A stretch of 64,000 nucleotides of DNA from positions 2,269 through 66,268 of the forward strand of contig NZ_JAUNXR010000005.1 of NCBI RefSeq assembly GCF_030539665.1, in the 5' to 3' direction. The translations under genes and the position numbers were made by a program. The notes under the pieces were generated by a model. The model had not been told where the DNA came from, searched no databases, and saw only the letters and a list, made by a program, of their open reading frames with translations. Below, piece by piece: positions 32,414 through 41,968 of this stretch; positions within the stretch are counted from its first letter, which is position 1, and each line of letters opens with the position of its first letter. The DNA is from Methanobrevibacter sp. GTDB taxonomy: Archaea > Methanobacteriota > Methanobacteria > Methanobacteriales > Methanobacteriaceae.

Positions 32414-33727
32414 ATGAGTAAACATTATGCAATTTCTATTGACAATATTGAAGGAAGAAGCAAAGACCAAAAAACATTGGATACAGTTTGTAAGATTATA
32501 GAAAATGCAGGAAACAAAGTATCGAAATTAGGCATAGGCCCAGGAGTTATGCAAAGATGGGTAGGATCCAACGAATGCGATGTAATGGTGATGATTGGAG
32601 GAGGACGTGACATTGGGATGAATGCCGACTTCTGCCAAGGCATTAGTAGAGGGTACTATAAAGCTAAAAGAGGATTCATAGCTCATACGAGTTGGATTGG
32701 AAACAAGTACAATACTTGTGAATCTTTGAAAAATTACAAATACAAAACATTGGAGGGAGATGCTAATGCATCTGTTTCTAAACAATGGGGTGCCAAATGG
32801 CCAAATCAACAAACTTATGCAGAGTTCATGGCACAGCCGAAAGTCAAAGCTTTGATAGGATGGTGTTGTGCTAATAGTCCAGAACAATTAGCAAAATGTA
32901 TTTTAAAAGATGGAGGTTCCGATGTTGATGACAATGAGAGTGAAACTTCTGCTTCAACTATTAAAGATGCAATAAAGGAAGTATTGGCATTTTGGGATGG
33001 GGAAGTGGAATGCAAAGCAATAAATGAAAAAGTCTTCATCAACAAAATTCCGGATCCAACTGAAAATTCAAAATTGGAATTAACAGAAGGAGTAAACATA
33101 ATTCAAGATTCCATTTCCATTACTGATATCAATCCAGACACAGTAAACTTCCTCACGGTTCATTGGGAAGGAGGTGAAGACATTGTTCTTCGTGATGAAA
33201 ACCTAATTGAAAGATTTGGAGAAAAACCAAAAGAGTTAGATGCTGTAAAATATGTGGTTGCAGAAGAAAACACAGAAAACTCATCTGAAACCACTGGCGA
33301 TGCGACAAACACAGAAGATACAACATCAGATACTGAAGAAGTAGATGATGCCTCTCAATCAAGCACCAGCACATCCCAGATAACTGCAGTTCCAGTTGAA
33401 ACATTAGAGGAAGCCCAACATTTCGCAAATATCGAATGGATGAAAATCAAAAGAAACAATGGCCACAGTGTAGAATGCAAAATAATTCCTGGTGAAGAAT
33501 GGCAATCTGGAAACTGGGTTAAAATACAGATTCCAAGATTCGAAGAAGATCAATACATGTATATTTCAAAAGCATCTCATTCAGAATCAGATAGTGGATG
33601 GGAATGTAGCATCCATTTGGTTGATTATCCTCCAGGATTCGGAAAACCAAAAGAAAAATCCGAAGAAGAAGAGGGAGAAGAAGAAGTAGAAGAAACAGAG
33701 GAGGAAGATACCAATGCTTCCAGCTGA
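32414..33727 (+). CDS. Baseplate hub protein with N-terminal domain of unknown type
   Basis: 437 residues. About 1-140 form an alpha/beta domain (KLGIGPGVMQRWV, VMVMIGGGRDIGMNADFCQG) not recognised by me. The region from about 190 resembles gpD/XkdQ hub proteins: NFLTVHWEGGEDIVL and AQHFANIEWMKIKRNNGHSV. An acidic low-complexity linker and tail flank it. The N-terminal domain may bind the cell wall. GAGAGG precedes the ATG. Confidence 0.65.
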   Translation: MSKHYAISIDNIEGRSKDQKTLDTVCKIIENAGNKVSKLGIGPGVMQRWVGSNECDVMVMIGGGRDIGMNADFCQGISRGYYKAKRGFIAHTSWIGNKYNTCESLKNYKYKTLEGDANASVSKQWGAKWPNQQTYAEFMAQPKVKALIGWCCANSPEQLAKCILKDGGSDVDDNESETSASTIKDAIKEVLAFWDGEVECKAINEKVFINKIPDPTENSKLELTEGVNIIQDSISITDINPDTVNFLTVHWEGGEDIVLRDENLIERFGEKPKELDAVKYVVAEENTENSSETTGDATNTEDTTSDTEEVDDASQSSTSTSQITAVPVETLEEAQHFANIEWMKIKRNNGHSVECKIIPGEEWQSGNWVKIQIPRFEEDQYMYISKASHSESDSGWECSIHLVDYPPGFGKPKEKSEEEEGEEEVEETEEEDTNASS

Positions 33728-34151
33728 TACAGAATCAGAAAGCTATAGATTTTATAAGTCACTAAACGAGGACATTCTACTAAAACCAAACGAGTTCAAC
33801 GAATGGGATATGCAATTCGAAAATGGAGACGTAGTAAATGTCACAGGATATGAAAGTTTACAGAATGCAATTTGCATAGCAATAATGACAAGATTCAAAG
33901 AACTCAAGAATCCATTATACGCGGATTTTGGATGTAGAATTCATGAATTAATAAAAGCCAATAAATCGCGTATGGTAGAATACAAAATTGAATTGTTCAT
34001 AACAGAAGTTCTAACGAACATGAGAAGAGTAAAAAAAATAAACTGGATTAAAGTAACGGACAATCCCAATAACGAGTTTTTCAAATATCTTGTTGAATTC
34101 TCAGTAACAAGCATTTATGACAAAATTGTAGAAGGAGAAGTGAACTTATGA
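33714..34151 (+). CDS. gp25-like baseplate wedge protein
   Basis: 145 residues. YESLQNAICIAIMTRFKELK, then NPLYADFGCRIHELI, is the typical W/gp25 or XkdS-like pattern of baseplate wedges that nucleate sheath assembly. It directly precedes gpJ-like, as in P2 and Mu-like tails. The first 14 bases overlap the hub gene. Confidence 0.82.
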   Translation: MLPADTESESYRFYKSLNEDILLKPNEFNEWDMQFENGDVVNVTGYESLQNAICIAIMTRFKELKNPLYADFGCRIHELIKANKSRMVEYKIELFITEVLTNMRRVKKINWIKVTDNPNNEFFKYLVEFSVTSIYDKIVEGEVNL

Positions 34152-35257
34152 ACTACAAACAGAAATATTATGGAGAAATTTTTCAAGAAATGCTCAACAC
34201 TGCATTTGAAGAAAAGCTAATCAGTCATAATGAAGATTTTTTAGACTATATTTCAAATAGAAAAGATATCAGCAATTTCTATGTGATGCTATTATCTATC
34301 CATGCAGAAGCATTGGCTGAAGTTTACAACGAGATTACCAAAGTTTACAAGTCTTCCAAAGTCGATTTTGCTAAAGGAATGGATCTTGATGATATTGGGG
34401 CGATTGTTAATTGCTCTCGTCCAAAACCTACACATGCTTATGTTGAATTAAATTTTGAAACAAATCAGGAAATTGAGGACACAATAACAGAAAATGAAGG
34501 TTTATTGGTTTTTTCTAAAAATGGTTTGTCATATAGAACTCTCGAACCCTTGACTTTCACAACCAAAAACAATACTTGCACAGTATCTGCAATAGCAACC
34601 ACGCCAGGAGTTGCAGGCAGAGTTTCTGAAAAACAACTAACAAAAGTTGAAAACAAATCATATGGTTTGAAAGTTACAAATCCAAAGCCATCTACAGGTG
34701 GAACTGACGGTTTCAATGATGAACAATACAGAGAACTGTTGAAAAACTGGATCAAAATTAATCAAAAAGGGAATCTTTGGGCTTATGTAAATTATTTCAG
34801 TAGGCTTGATGGTCTTCATGATTATAAGTTGATTCCAAATTGGGATGGAACTGGAACTATAAAGATTGTTATTTCGCCATTTGACTCTTATTTTTTGAAC
34901 AAAGTTTATAATGAACTTCAAAGCAAAATTTGCCAAGTTTCCGAAGATATTTTTCTAACAGCACCAAATGAAAAGGCAATTGATGTCTATATCAATTGCA
35001 ATGTGGATATTGACAGATTGAATCCTTTTGACAATTCTGAGAAAGACAATATCAAATCAAGGATTCATGATGAAATCAATAATTATTTTGCAAGTCTGAA
35101 GATTGGGGAGGATTTTATTCCTCACAAATTGGCTGTTTGGCTTGACAACAATATTTCAGAATTGAAGAATATTCAATTTGATTATCCAAAGCAACCAGTT
35201 GAAGTTTTAGATGATGAAAGCTGTTTTGTTGGAGATATTGAAATAAATATGGAGTAA
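34148..35257 (+). CDS. Baseplate J-like protein
   Basis: 369 residues. FAKGMDLDDIGAIVNCSRPKP, ATTPGVAGRVSEKQLT and GGTDGFNDEQYRELLKNWI are characteristic of the gpJ/gp47 family, which forms the baseplate wedge. It starts in an ATGA overlap with the gp25-like gene. Firm assignment and a further sign of a contractile tail. Confidence 0.88.
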   Translation: MNYKQKYYGEIFQEMLNTAFEEKLISHNEDFLDYISNRKDISNFYVMLLSIHAEALAEVYNEITKVYKSSKVDFAKGMDLDDIGAIVNCSRPKPTHAYVELNFETNQEIEDTITENEGLLVFSKNGLSYRTLEPLTFTTKNNTCTVSAIATTPGVAGRVSEKQLTKVENKSYGLKVTNPKPSTGGTDGFNDEQYRELLKNWIKINQKGNLWAYVNYFSRLDGLHDYKLIPNWDGTGTIKIVISPFDSYFLNKVYNELQSKICQVSEDIFLTAPNEKAIDVYINCNVDIDRLNPFDNSEKDNIKSRIHDEINNYFASLKIGEDFIPHKLAVWLDNNISELKNIQFDYPKQPVEVLDDESCFVGDIEINME

Positions 35258-35262
35258 CAATT

Positions 35263-36912
35263 ATGAAAAACAGTTTGCAATATCTACTAAACAAATTTCC
35301 ATATTTTTTGAAAAAAACAAAAGGAAGCAATTTTCACACATCCGAGTCAATATTCAACAACCAGTTCAAGGAAATTTACAACAATCTATTCAAACTTTAT
35401 CTTAATAACAAAGTGCAAAAAAACATTTGGATTTGGAAAGAGCAAGATGAACCTCACAACTATAACATTCATTTCTTTGCAAATTTCAATAACTTAAAAA
35501 GTGTTACTTTATACAAAAACGATGAAGTCATATACACTACTTCATTCATTGATGACAATCAAGAACACATCTTCAATTATATTCATTCTGACACATCGGA
35601 AAATATAATTCCATCTGATAAGTTCAAGATAATAGTTGAAACATATGATGAATATGTTTTGGTTAAGGGATTTCCAGAAAATGATGGCAAAGAAAACAAT
35701 GAATTCGATCATGATTATAGTATTGATGACTTTGGAGAATTTATAAATTTTCCAAGAAAAAATTATGTTCTTTCTTTGGATTATCCTAATACAGAACCAC
35801 CATATAATGACAAATTAACTGAAGATGATTATCATTATATGAACAGAATATTGTTTTATCTTCAGCACTTGCAGGATGTTCCTTTGGCAGTGTTGGAAAT
35901 TTGGAAATTGTTTGGAATTCCTATTGATGAAATACTGATGGTGAATAGGGAAGCTATTTTGTGCAAGATGTTTGAAACAAGCAGACATCATGGAAATTGG
36001 ATTCCAGAAAAATGGGAACACAAAGACCTGCTTTGTCAAAATGAAAATGAAAGCTTGTTTTTCACTGCTTCAGTTGATGATTTGACACCAATTGCTTTGC
36101 AAGATTTCACATTCGTATTTGAAATAATAAACCATCTTGGTAAAAAAGTAGATAGATTATTTTATATTGTTCCTTACATCAATGGAGAAAGAACAGAATT
36201 TGTTTTGCAGTCAGACCAGTCTTGGAGAGTGAGTTCTTCATTGTTTGATGGGACAGTTGCAACATTCTCATTCAAATGTTTCAACTCAATCGATGACATC
36301 GACAATGAAGAATTTGGTTTGGAGTCAAATGAAATAACTATCAATATCCGAAGCTGTAATGATGCTGACTGGTATGTAAATACAGAAGGCAATGATCAAA
36401 ATGATGGTTTGACAATCGAAACAGCATTTAAAACATTGGAAAAAGCAATATCTGTGGTTGAAGGAAGCAAAAACATAATTGTATTAGGTGATGGCACATA
36501 TGAGTTGAATGATACTTCTACCATATCGAAAAACACAAAAATCATCACTTGCCCAAACACAACAGCTACAATAACTTGTCCAAACACTACTTTTTTCAAA
36601 GTTTCACAAGATTGTCAATTGTATCTACAAAACATTTATTTCAATTATTCCAGTTTCAAACAATGGATTGATGATTGTTTATTTACCAACAAAAACATTG
36701 ACTCAAATTTTCTAAATATTGGGGTTGATGTCCTTGAAATCATAACTGACAGTGAAAATCCAGAATTTATGATGGAAGATGAATGGATTGACACTTGTTT
36801 GGTGAACAGTCATGACTGGGAAGTTGAAATAACAGATGGAGAAAGCGATGCAACATTCGTAATAGATGATGATGGAGAAAATCCTAATTTAATTGTAGGT
36901 GAGGAAGAATGA
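35263..36912 (+). CDS. Tail protein with C-terminal beta-helix repeat domain
   Basis: 549 residues. The N-terminal part sits where gpI-like baseplate proteins are encoded, with PLAVLEIWKLFGIPIDEIL. From about residue 370 WYVNTEGNDQNDGLTIETAF opens a right-handed beta-helix domain like those in Methanobrevibacter adhesins. It probably links the baseplate to host recognition. The very acidic C-terminus ends in an overlap with the next gene. Confidence 0.65.
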   Translation: MKNSLQYLLNKFPYFLKKTKGSNFHTSESIFNNQFKEIYNNLFKLYLNNKVQKNIWIWKEQDEPHNYNIHFFANFNNLKSVTLYKNDEVIYTTSFIDDNQEHIFNYIHSDTSENIIPSDKFKIIVETYDEYVLVKGFPENDGKENNEFDHDYSIDDFGEFINFPRKNYVLSLDYPNTEPPYNDKLTEDDYHYMNRILFYLQHLQDVPLAVLEIWKLFGIPIDEILMVNREAILCKMFETSRHHGNWIPEKWEHKDLLCQNENESLFFTASVDDLTPIALQDFTFVFEIINHLGKKVDRLFYIVPYINGERTEFVLQSDQSWRVSSSLFDGTVATFSFKCFNSIDDIDNEEFGLESNEITINIRSCNDADWYVNTEGNDQNDGLTIETAFKTLEKAISVVEGSKNIIVLGDGTYELNDTSTISKNTKIITCPNTTATITCPNTTFFKVSQDCQLYLQNIYFNYSSFKQWIDDCLFTNKNIDSNFLNIGVDVLEIITDSENPEFMMEDEWIDTCLVNSHDWEVEITDGESDATFVIDDDGENPNLIVGEEE

Positions 36913-37160
36913 ACTGCAAATACATGAGAACAAAATACAACTACACACCAAATGACTATGACATCTATTTCAATTATGAAGACATTCCTTCAAACATTAA
37001 ATTGAAAGATATTGTTGGTTTGTCATATCAACTTCAAAGAGTCATGCCTCTCACGAAAAAGGTTCATTTGCAATTCAACACTACTAATAAAGAATATACT
37101 TCAAGAATCAATGTCTATACAACTCTGTCAGTCAATAAACATGAGGTGAAAATACAATGA
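36909..37160 (+). CDS. Small tail-fibre module protein
   Basis: 83 residues, rich in Tyr, Asn and Thr, likely beta. ATGA overlaps at both ends place it firmly in the fibre operon. No family recognised. Confidence 0.6.
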   Translation: MNCKYMRTKYNYTPNDYDIYFNYEDIPSNIKLKDIVGLSYQLQRVMPLTKKVHLQFNTTNKEYTSRINVYTTLSVNKHEVKIQ

Positions 37161-37807
37161 TTGCTATAAAAGGAGAATACGAAATTACTCAAAATGGCAA
37201 ATCTATAATTCGTTCTACAAATCTAATTACACAGATTGGGGAATCTTTTTTTCTAAATAGATGGGTGAACGATGAATTTGACTCAATAAACAGAATAATG
37301 CTTGGGAAAGGAACTACAAGGCCATTGAAATCCGATTCTGCTCTTGGAAATCTGACTACAATCAAGCAATCAAAATATTCTATTGATTTGAAAAACAAAA
37401 AGATAATATTGTCCTGCGATTGCAAACCATCAGAAATTTTGGGAACATCAGAGATTGGTGTAGGAAATGGTGAAATATTGGTAAGCCACGACATTTATGA
37501 AACAATAACAGAAGAGCTTCTTGAAAATGACACTAGTAGCAATGTCCATATTGATTATGCTTTCAATTTGGTTACTGGTTCTTTAAGAAGCAACTGGATT
37601 TTGTCCAACAATGGAGAGTCTACATATTATGTTTATGAGCCAAATGAGATAATTGGTGTTGTTGTCAATGGAAAAAGCTTCGAAGCGAAAAATAGCTTGG
37701 GAGAATTGGTTTTTGGTTCTTTTTTCTATGATAGAAACAGCAAGAATTTGTACATTAAATTAAATCTTGATCCTAATGGTCAGGAAATTATAATTCAGTC
37801 AAGGTGA
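37157..37807 (+). CDS. Tail fibre module protein
   Basis: 216 residues. KGEYEITQNGKSIIRSTNLI at the start is the pattern of a tail protein that precedes fibres in many phages (a strand domain that attaches to the baseplate). Beta-rich throughout, no catalytic motif. It overlaps the preceding gene. Confidence 0.6.
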   Translation: MIAIKGEYEITQNGKSIIRSTNLITQIGESFFLNRWVNDEFDSINRIMLGKGTTRPLKSDSALGNLTTIKQSKYSIDLKNKKIILSCDCKPSEILGTSEIGVGNGEILVSHDIYETITEELLENDTSSNVHIDYAFNLVTGSLRSNWILSNNGESTYYVYEPNEIIGVVVNGKSFEAKNSLGELVFGSFFYDRNSKNLYIKLNLDPNGQEIIIQSR

Positions 37808-37812
37808 AAATT

Positions 37813-40134
37813 ATGGGGAATTGTCCTAATGATAAGTTTATCCACCAATCTTTTGAAAGTTTTGGTGAGCAAAGATATGTAACAGCAGAAATACTTAGTA
37901 ATTTCTGCAGAAACGATGAATACCTATACAAGATGGTTGAGAAATTGGGGTATCTTACTCCACCAGCAATAAGAAAAAGGTTCAATCCTTGTTTGGTTGA
38001 TGATGCAAACAGTTTTGGTTATCAAAAAGGAACATCTGAAAATGTTGTTTTCAGCAATAGAAATGTAAGCAATACTTATGTTGATTTCAGCAATTTGGCT
38101 TTGATTGACAGTTTCATGACAACTGCAAACATTCATTCAAGATTGGATGATGGTCAGACAGTTATTTCTGCTGAAACTCCAAAACAGACATTCTATACTA
38201 TTGACCGTACTACAAAAGACAAATCACCATGGCCATCAGCATCAATGGATCTGTCTGTAAATGAATATTGGTATATCGGTTTTGACAAGAACAAATCTTA
38301 CCATATCCAACCGAACTGGCTTGAAGGCGAAGAAGAAGGTAGAGGAATTTACAATACAGAAATACCTGCTGTAGGAAGGGCTCAAACATTCAAACCAAAT
38401 GTCAGTGGTTACTTAGAAGGAATTACTGTAAATTTAAAGTGTGATTGGAAATCCAACACTGGAAGCCCACTGCTTGTCCAAGTAAGACCAACCGAAATGA
38501 AAAATGGAGTTGCCTATCCAGTTCCATATCACTACAAGAATCTTGCCGAACAGAGGGTGAGGTTCAGTAACAGTACACCAAACATTTGTACTATTAGTTT
38601 TGACCATCCTCCATATCTGGAAAAGGATAAAAGTTATGCTATTGTATTTCTTTCTCCATTGACTCATCCGAATCATGCATGGTGGCTTGGAGGATGGTCA
38701 AAGAATTGTGGAGCAGATCCATACACTCGAGGAGATGCATTCTTGACTGAGAATAATGGTGGAACTTGGATGAGATATGGTAAAGGTGAGAATGTACCAT
38801 ATCATCTTGGGAAATTTGCTCCAGTTGATTTTGCTTTTGAAATGCAAATAAGGCAATCTACTGAAGAATATGTGAAAAATACTGACCATTATGTTTATTT
38901 GAAGCCAATTCGTACAAGTCCAGCAAGTGGAATACAGATAAATGCTCAGGACAATAGTGCAACCGATGGAGTAAGCATCATATATCAAGTTTCCAATAAT
39001 GGAAGAGATTGGTTTGATTTGAATGCAGGAAATAGGTTGTCTTTTGAAAACCATGAATGTATGACTTTTGTCAGAGCGAAAATGAAGACAACAATCAACA
39101 CACCAGCAATCATCAACTGGATTGATGTAAACATCCTTTACGATGCAAGTTCAGAAATGTATGTTCGTACACCATATTATTATCCAAAAACTGCTCCAAT
39201 GTTGGGGGCAAATGTTTGGGGAAGAGTATATGCTCCATTCGAGGTTGAACCAACAGTTTCATGTAGTGCAGAACTTATCTCCGAAAGAGAAGCAATTGAA
39301 CATTTTACGACAATCAATTTGAATGATTTGGTTTATTATACTCATCTTGAAGAGATTGATGAAAGTGCTGTGGTTGATAAGACAATGGCAAAAAGGTGCG
39401 AATATGTCGAATCACATCCAGAAGTATTGGAGGCTTTGAAAAGGGAAAATGTATATATTCTGCCTTTTGTTGATTCAAATGAAGAAGTTCATTATTTCTT
39501 CAATAGTATTGAGCTGACAAACAAGGTAGCATATCCTATTCTCGAATGTACTATGCAACCTATTTCTGCTGAGAAAAGAAGTATTGGTGAATGGTACGAT
39601 TTCTTATTCAATTATGACAATGAGAAAAAAATCAAGGAATATGATGGCCAAGAGCATATTATTCCTGCAAATAGCATGTGGTTTTATCCAGATGTTCAAA
39701 ACAACATGTTAAGAGGAGATTGGACAGTAAAATACAATCCAATCATCATTGATGGATTGTCAAATTCTGAGATTGGTCAGCACACTAGTGATGAAGATGA
39801 AGGCTTGGTTTTGGATTATTTCAAAGAATCATTTGTTGTAGATGAAAACAACATCGAAACAAGAACATTTAATTTAAGGTGTTCTCCTGCCGATCCAGTC
39901 AGAAAAGTAGTGTTGAATGAAGAGGAACTTCATGAAGATAGGGATTTTGTTGTTGATTATACCAAGCAGAAAATCATAATTGAGCCAGATGTCTTGAAAA
40001 TTGATGATAGAATTAGTGTTGTTTACACTCCGAACATTGAGGATACTGGAATTGCCATTGGATATTATGCTAAAAGGGAAAATACAAGGAAACAATGTTT
40101 CATTAAACCGAATTATTTGGAGTATAAAGTATGA
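37813..40134 (+). CDS. Large tail fibre-associated protein
   Basis: 773 residues, beta-rich with many Tyr and Trp residues, containing segments like NYKNLAEQRVRFSNS-type sheets and ITVNLKCDWKSNTGSPLLVQ, which resemble carbohydrate-binding sandwich domains. AAGGTGA before ATG 37813 decides the start over GTG 37804. It ends in an overlap with the next fibre gene. Probably a receptor-binding structural protein. Confidence 0.6.
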   Translation: MGNCPNDKFIHQSFESFGEQRYVTAEILSNFCRNDEYLYKMVEKLGYLTPPAIRKRFNPCLVDDANSFGYQKGTSENVVFSNRNVSNTYVDFSNLALIDSFMTTANIHSRLDDGQTVISAETPKQTFYTIDRTTKDKSPWPSASMDLSVNEYWYIGFDKNKSYHIQPNWLEGEEEGRGIYNTEIPAVGRAQTFKPNVSGYLEGITVNLKCDWKSNTGSPLLVQVRPTEMKNGVAYPVPYHYKNLAEQRVRFSNSTPNICTISFDHPPYLEKDKSYAIVFLSPLTHPNHAWWLGGWSKNCGADPYTRGDAFLTENNGGTWMRYGKGENVPYHLGKFAPVDFAFEMQIRQSTEEYVKNTDHYVYLKPIRTSPASGIQINAQDNSATDGVSIIYQVSNNGRDWFDLNAGNRLSFENHECMTFVRAKMKTTINTPAIINWIDVNILYDASSEMYVRTPYYYPKTAPMLGANVWGRVYAPFEVEPTVSCSAELISEREAIEHFTTINLNDLVYYTHLEEIDESAVVDKTMAKRCEYVESHPEVLEALKRENVYILPFVDSNEEVHYFFNSIELTNKVAYPILECTMQPISAEKRSIGEWYDFLFNYDNEKKIKEYDGQEHIIPANSMWFYPDVQNNMLRGDWTVKYNPIIIDGLSNSEIGQHTSDEDEGLVLDYFKESFVVDENNIETRTFNLRCSPADPVRKVVLNEEELHEDRDFVVDYTKQKIIIEPDVLKIDDRISVVYTPNIEDTGIAIGYYAKRENTRKQCFIKPNYLEYKV

Positions 40135-40988
40135 GTGAAATTCAAGCGAAAGTAGTGATGAAAAAGAACAATGGTGCAATTGTATCTGCTGATTTGCTTT
40201 TGTACAATGATGAATCTGATGTTGTTAAGAAGATTACTATTGTTGAAAGTGAGGTTTTGGAGGATTTGCAGGAAACTGTTGAAGGATTTGAAACAAGTCA
40301 TGTTTCAGTAGAGCAACTGGAAAGCATATTGGAAAATACTAATGAAACAACAATCATAAATGCTACAAAGTTGAGAGGTTTGGAGTCTGACGAGATTGCT
40401 TTGAAAAGCGAAATGGAAGAGAGATTATCTTCCTTTGAAGTGCCATATCATGCAGATTCCACTTCAAAATATGGTATTGGTTCAACTGGAATGTATGGGC
40501 ATGTGAAAGTGAAAAACGACCTAAATTCCAATACTTTTGTCAATGGTGAAGCATTGTCTGCTTATCAGGGAAAAGTTCTGAATGAGAAGGTTGTTAATTT
40601 GCAGAATGCTGTGAATAATTCTGTTGATGACAATGTTATTGGTTCTAATTCTGTTTCTGCTAATAAGAATGATTGTACTGGTACTGTGAAGTACCATGCC
40701 ATTGATTTCGGAAGCAAAATTGGAGTGTTTGTTGAAGTTTCTGGTTTGTATATGCGTACAAGTGGAAAAAATGTAAACATTTATTATCACCTTTACAATG
40801 GAACTGTGTTCCCAGTAGGGCTTAGACCAGAACATGATGTAAATCATGTTTGTGCAGGAATGGACGGCTATGCAAGGAGTGTCCAGGTTTGTAGTGATGG
40901 AACTATGAAATTCCGTTTGTTAAATTCTAACAATGGTAATCATAATAATCCAGTTTATACTCATTTTCATTATTTCGTGAACAAGTAG
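40131..40988 (+). CDS. Tail fibre protein
   Basis: 285 residues. A baseplate-binding start is followed by coiled coil and the fibre motif NGEALSAYQGKVLNEKVVNL (about 145-165), then a beta-rich tip (VGLRPEHDVNH, HFHYFVNK end). The motif is widespread in tail fibres of gut viruses. ATGA overlap with the preceding gene. Confidence 0.72.
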   Translation: MSEIQAKVVMKKNNGAIVSADLLLYNDESDVVKKITIVESEVLEDLQETVEGFETSHVSVEQLESILENTNETTIINATKLRGLESDEIALKSEMEERLSSFEVPYHADSTSKYGIGSTGMYGHVKVKNDLNSNTFVNGEALSAYQGKVLNEKVVNLQNAVNNSVDDNVIGSNSVSANKNDCTGTVKYHAIDFGSKIGVFVEVSGLYMRTSGKNVNIYYHLYNGTVFPVGLRPEHDVNHVCAGMDGYARSVQVCSDGTMKFRLLNSNNGNHNNPVYTHFHYFVNK

Positions 40989-40996
40989 GTGATAGG

Positions 40997-41968
40997 ATGA
41001 GAATTGGAAGTAATTTGCTAAATTGGTTGAAAAGCAAAACTTATTTGAAAGATGAAGTGGATAGCAAGATTTCTCAAATAGCAAGTGCAAAGTTGAGCAG
41101 GTTGGTTGTTGAAGAATTGCCAAGCACTGGTGAGAACAATATAATTTATCTTGTTCCTAATGAGTCTGGCGATGATCCATACACAGAATATTTATATGAT
41201 GAAAATGGATGGAACATAATTGGAAGCACACAAGTTGACTTGTCTGATTATTATAGAGAAAGCGAAGTGGATGGTCTTCTTGATGGCAAGTCCAATGTAG
41301 GTCATTCCCATAATGCATCAACTATTATATATGGTGATAGTAATTTGCAAACTGTTGTAGATGGCAAAGCAGATAATACAGCAGTTACTGGTTCAAAAAA
41401 TGGTTTGATGAGCAAGGAGGACAAAATAAAATTAGATTCTGTTTCATCTGATGCTGATAAAGTTGAATTCATTCAAATAAAAAATGAGGGCGAGAGAATT
41501 GGAACAATCAAAATCAATGGTACTTCTTTTGATTTGTATGCTTCTTTGCCAGAAGAAGCAGTTGAATACAGCAAAGCTACTTCATCATCTGATGGTCTGA
41601 TGAGTAAGGAAGACAAGGCAAAGTTAGACAATATATCTGATTATGCAAATGAAGTATCTTATTCTGGTGCATTGACTGGTCAATGGATTGGAACTATTAC
41701 TATTGATAATGTCAATAAATCAATTTATGTGCCAGATTTTACTTTTGCACCATATAATCACTCTCATGACAATTATTATACAAAAACACAAGCAGATACT
41801 TTATTAAATGGCAAAGCAGGAACTGGTGTGGCAACCGATGAATCAAATGGTTTGATGAGTAGTTATGATAAAGGAAAGCTTGATTCAATGAGTGCTGTTG
41901 AATTGACTGTTGTTGATTTTGATAATAATGAAACCACTTACAATCTTGTTGTTTTGGAGGGAGATTGA
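40997..41968 (+). CDS. Tail fibre protein with repeated trimer motifs
   Basis: 323 residues. NGLMSKEDKIKLD, DGLMSKEDKAKLD and NGLMSSYDKGKLD are three copies of a common fibre repeat, and VGHSHN and YNHSHD give H-x-H motifs that bind metal along trimeric fibres such as T4 gp37. It lies next to a related fibre gene. GGTGATAGG precedes the ATG. Confidence 0.75.
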   Translation: MRIGSNLLNWLKSKTYLKDEVDSKISQIASAKLSRLVVEELPSTGENNIIYLVPNESGDDPYTEYLYDENGWNIIGSTQVDLSDYYRESEVDGLLDGKSNVGHSHNASTIIYGDSNLQTVVDGKADNTAVTGSKNGLMSKEDKIKLDSVSSDADKVEFIQIKNEGERIGTIKINGTSFDLYASLPEEAVEYSKATSSSDGLMSKEDKAKLDNISDYANEVSYSGALTGQWIGTITIDNVNKSIYVPDFTFAPYNHSHDNYYTKTQADTLLNGKAGTGVATDESNGLMSSYDKGKLDSMSAVELTVVDFDNNETTYNLVVLEGD

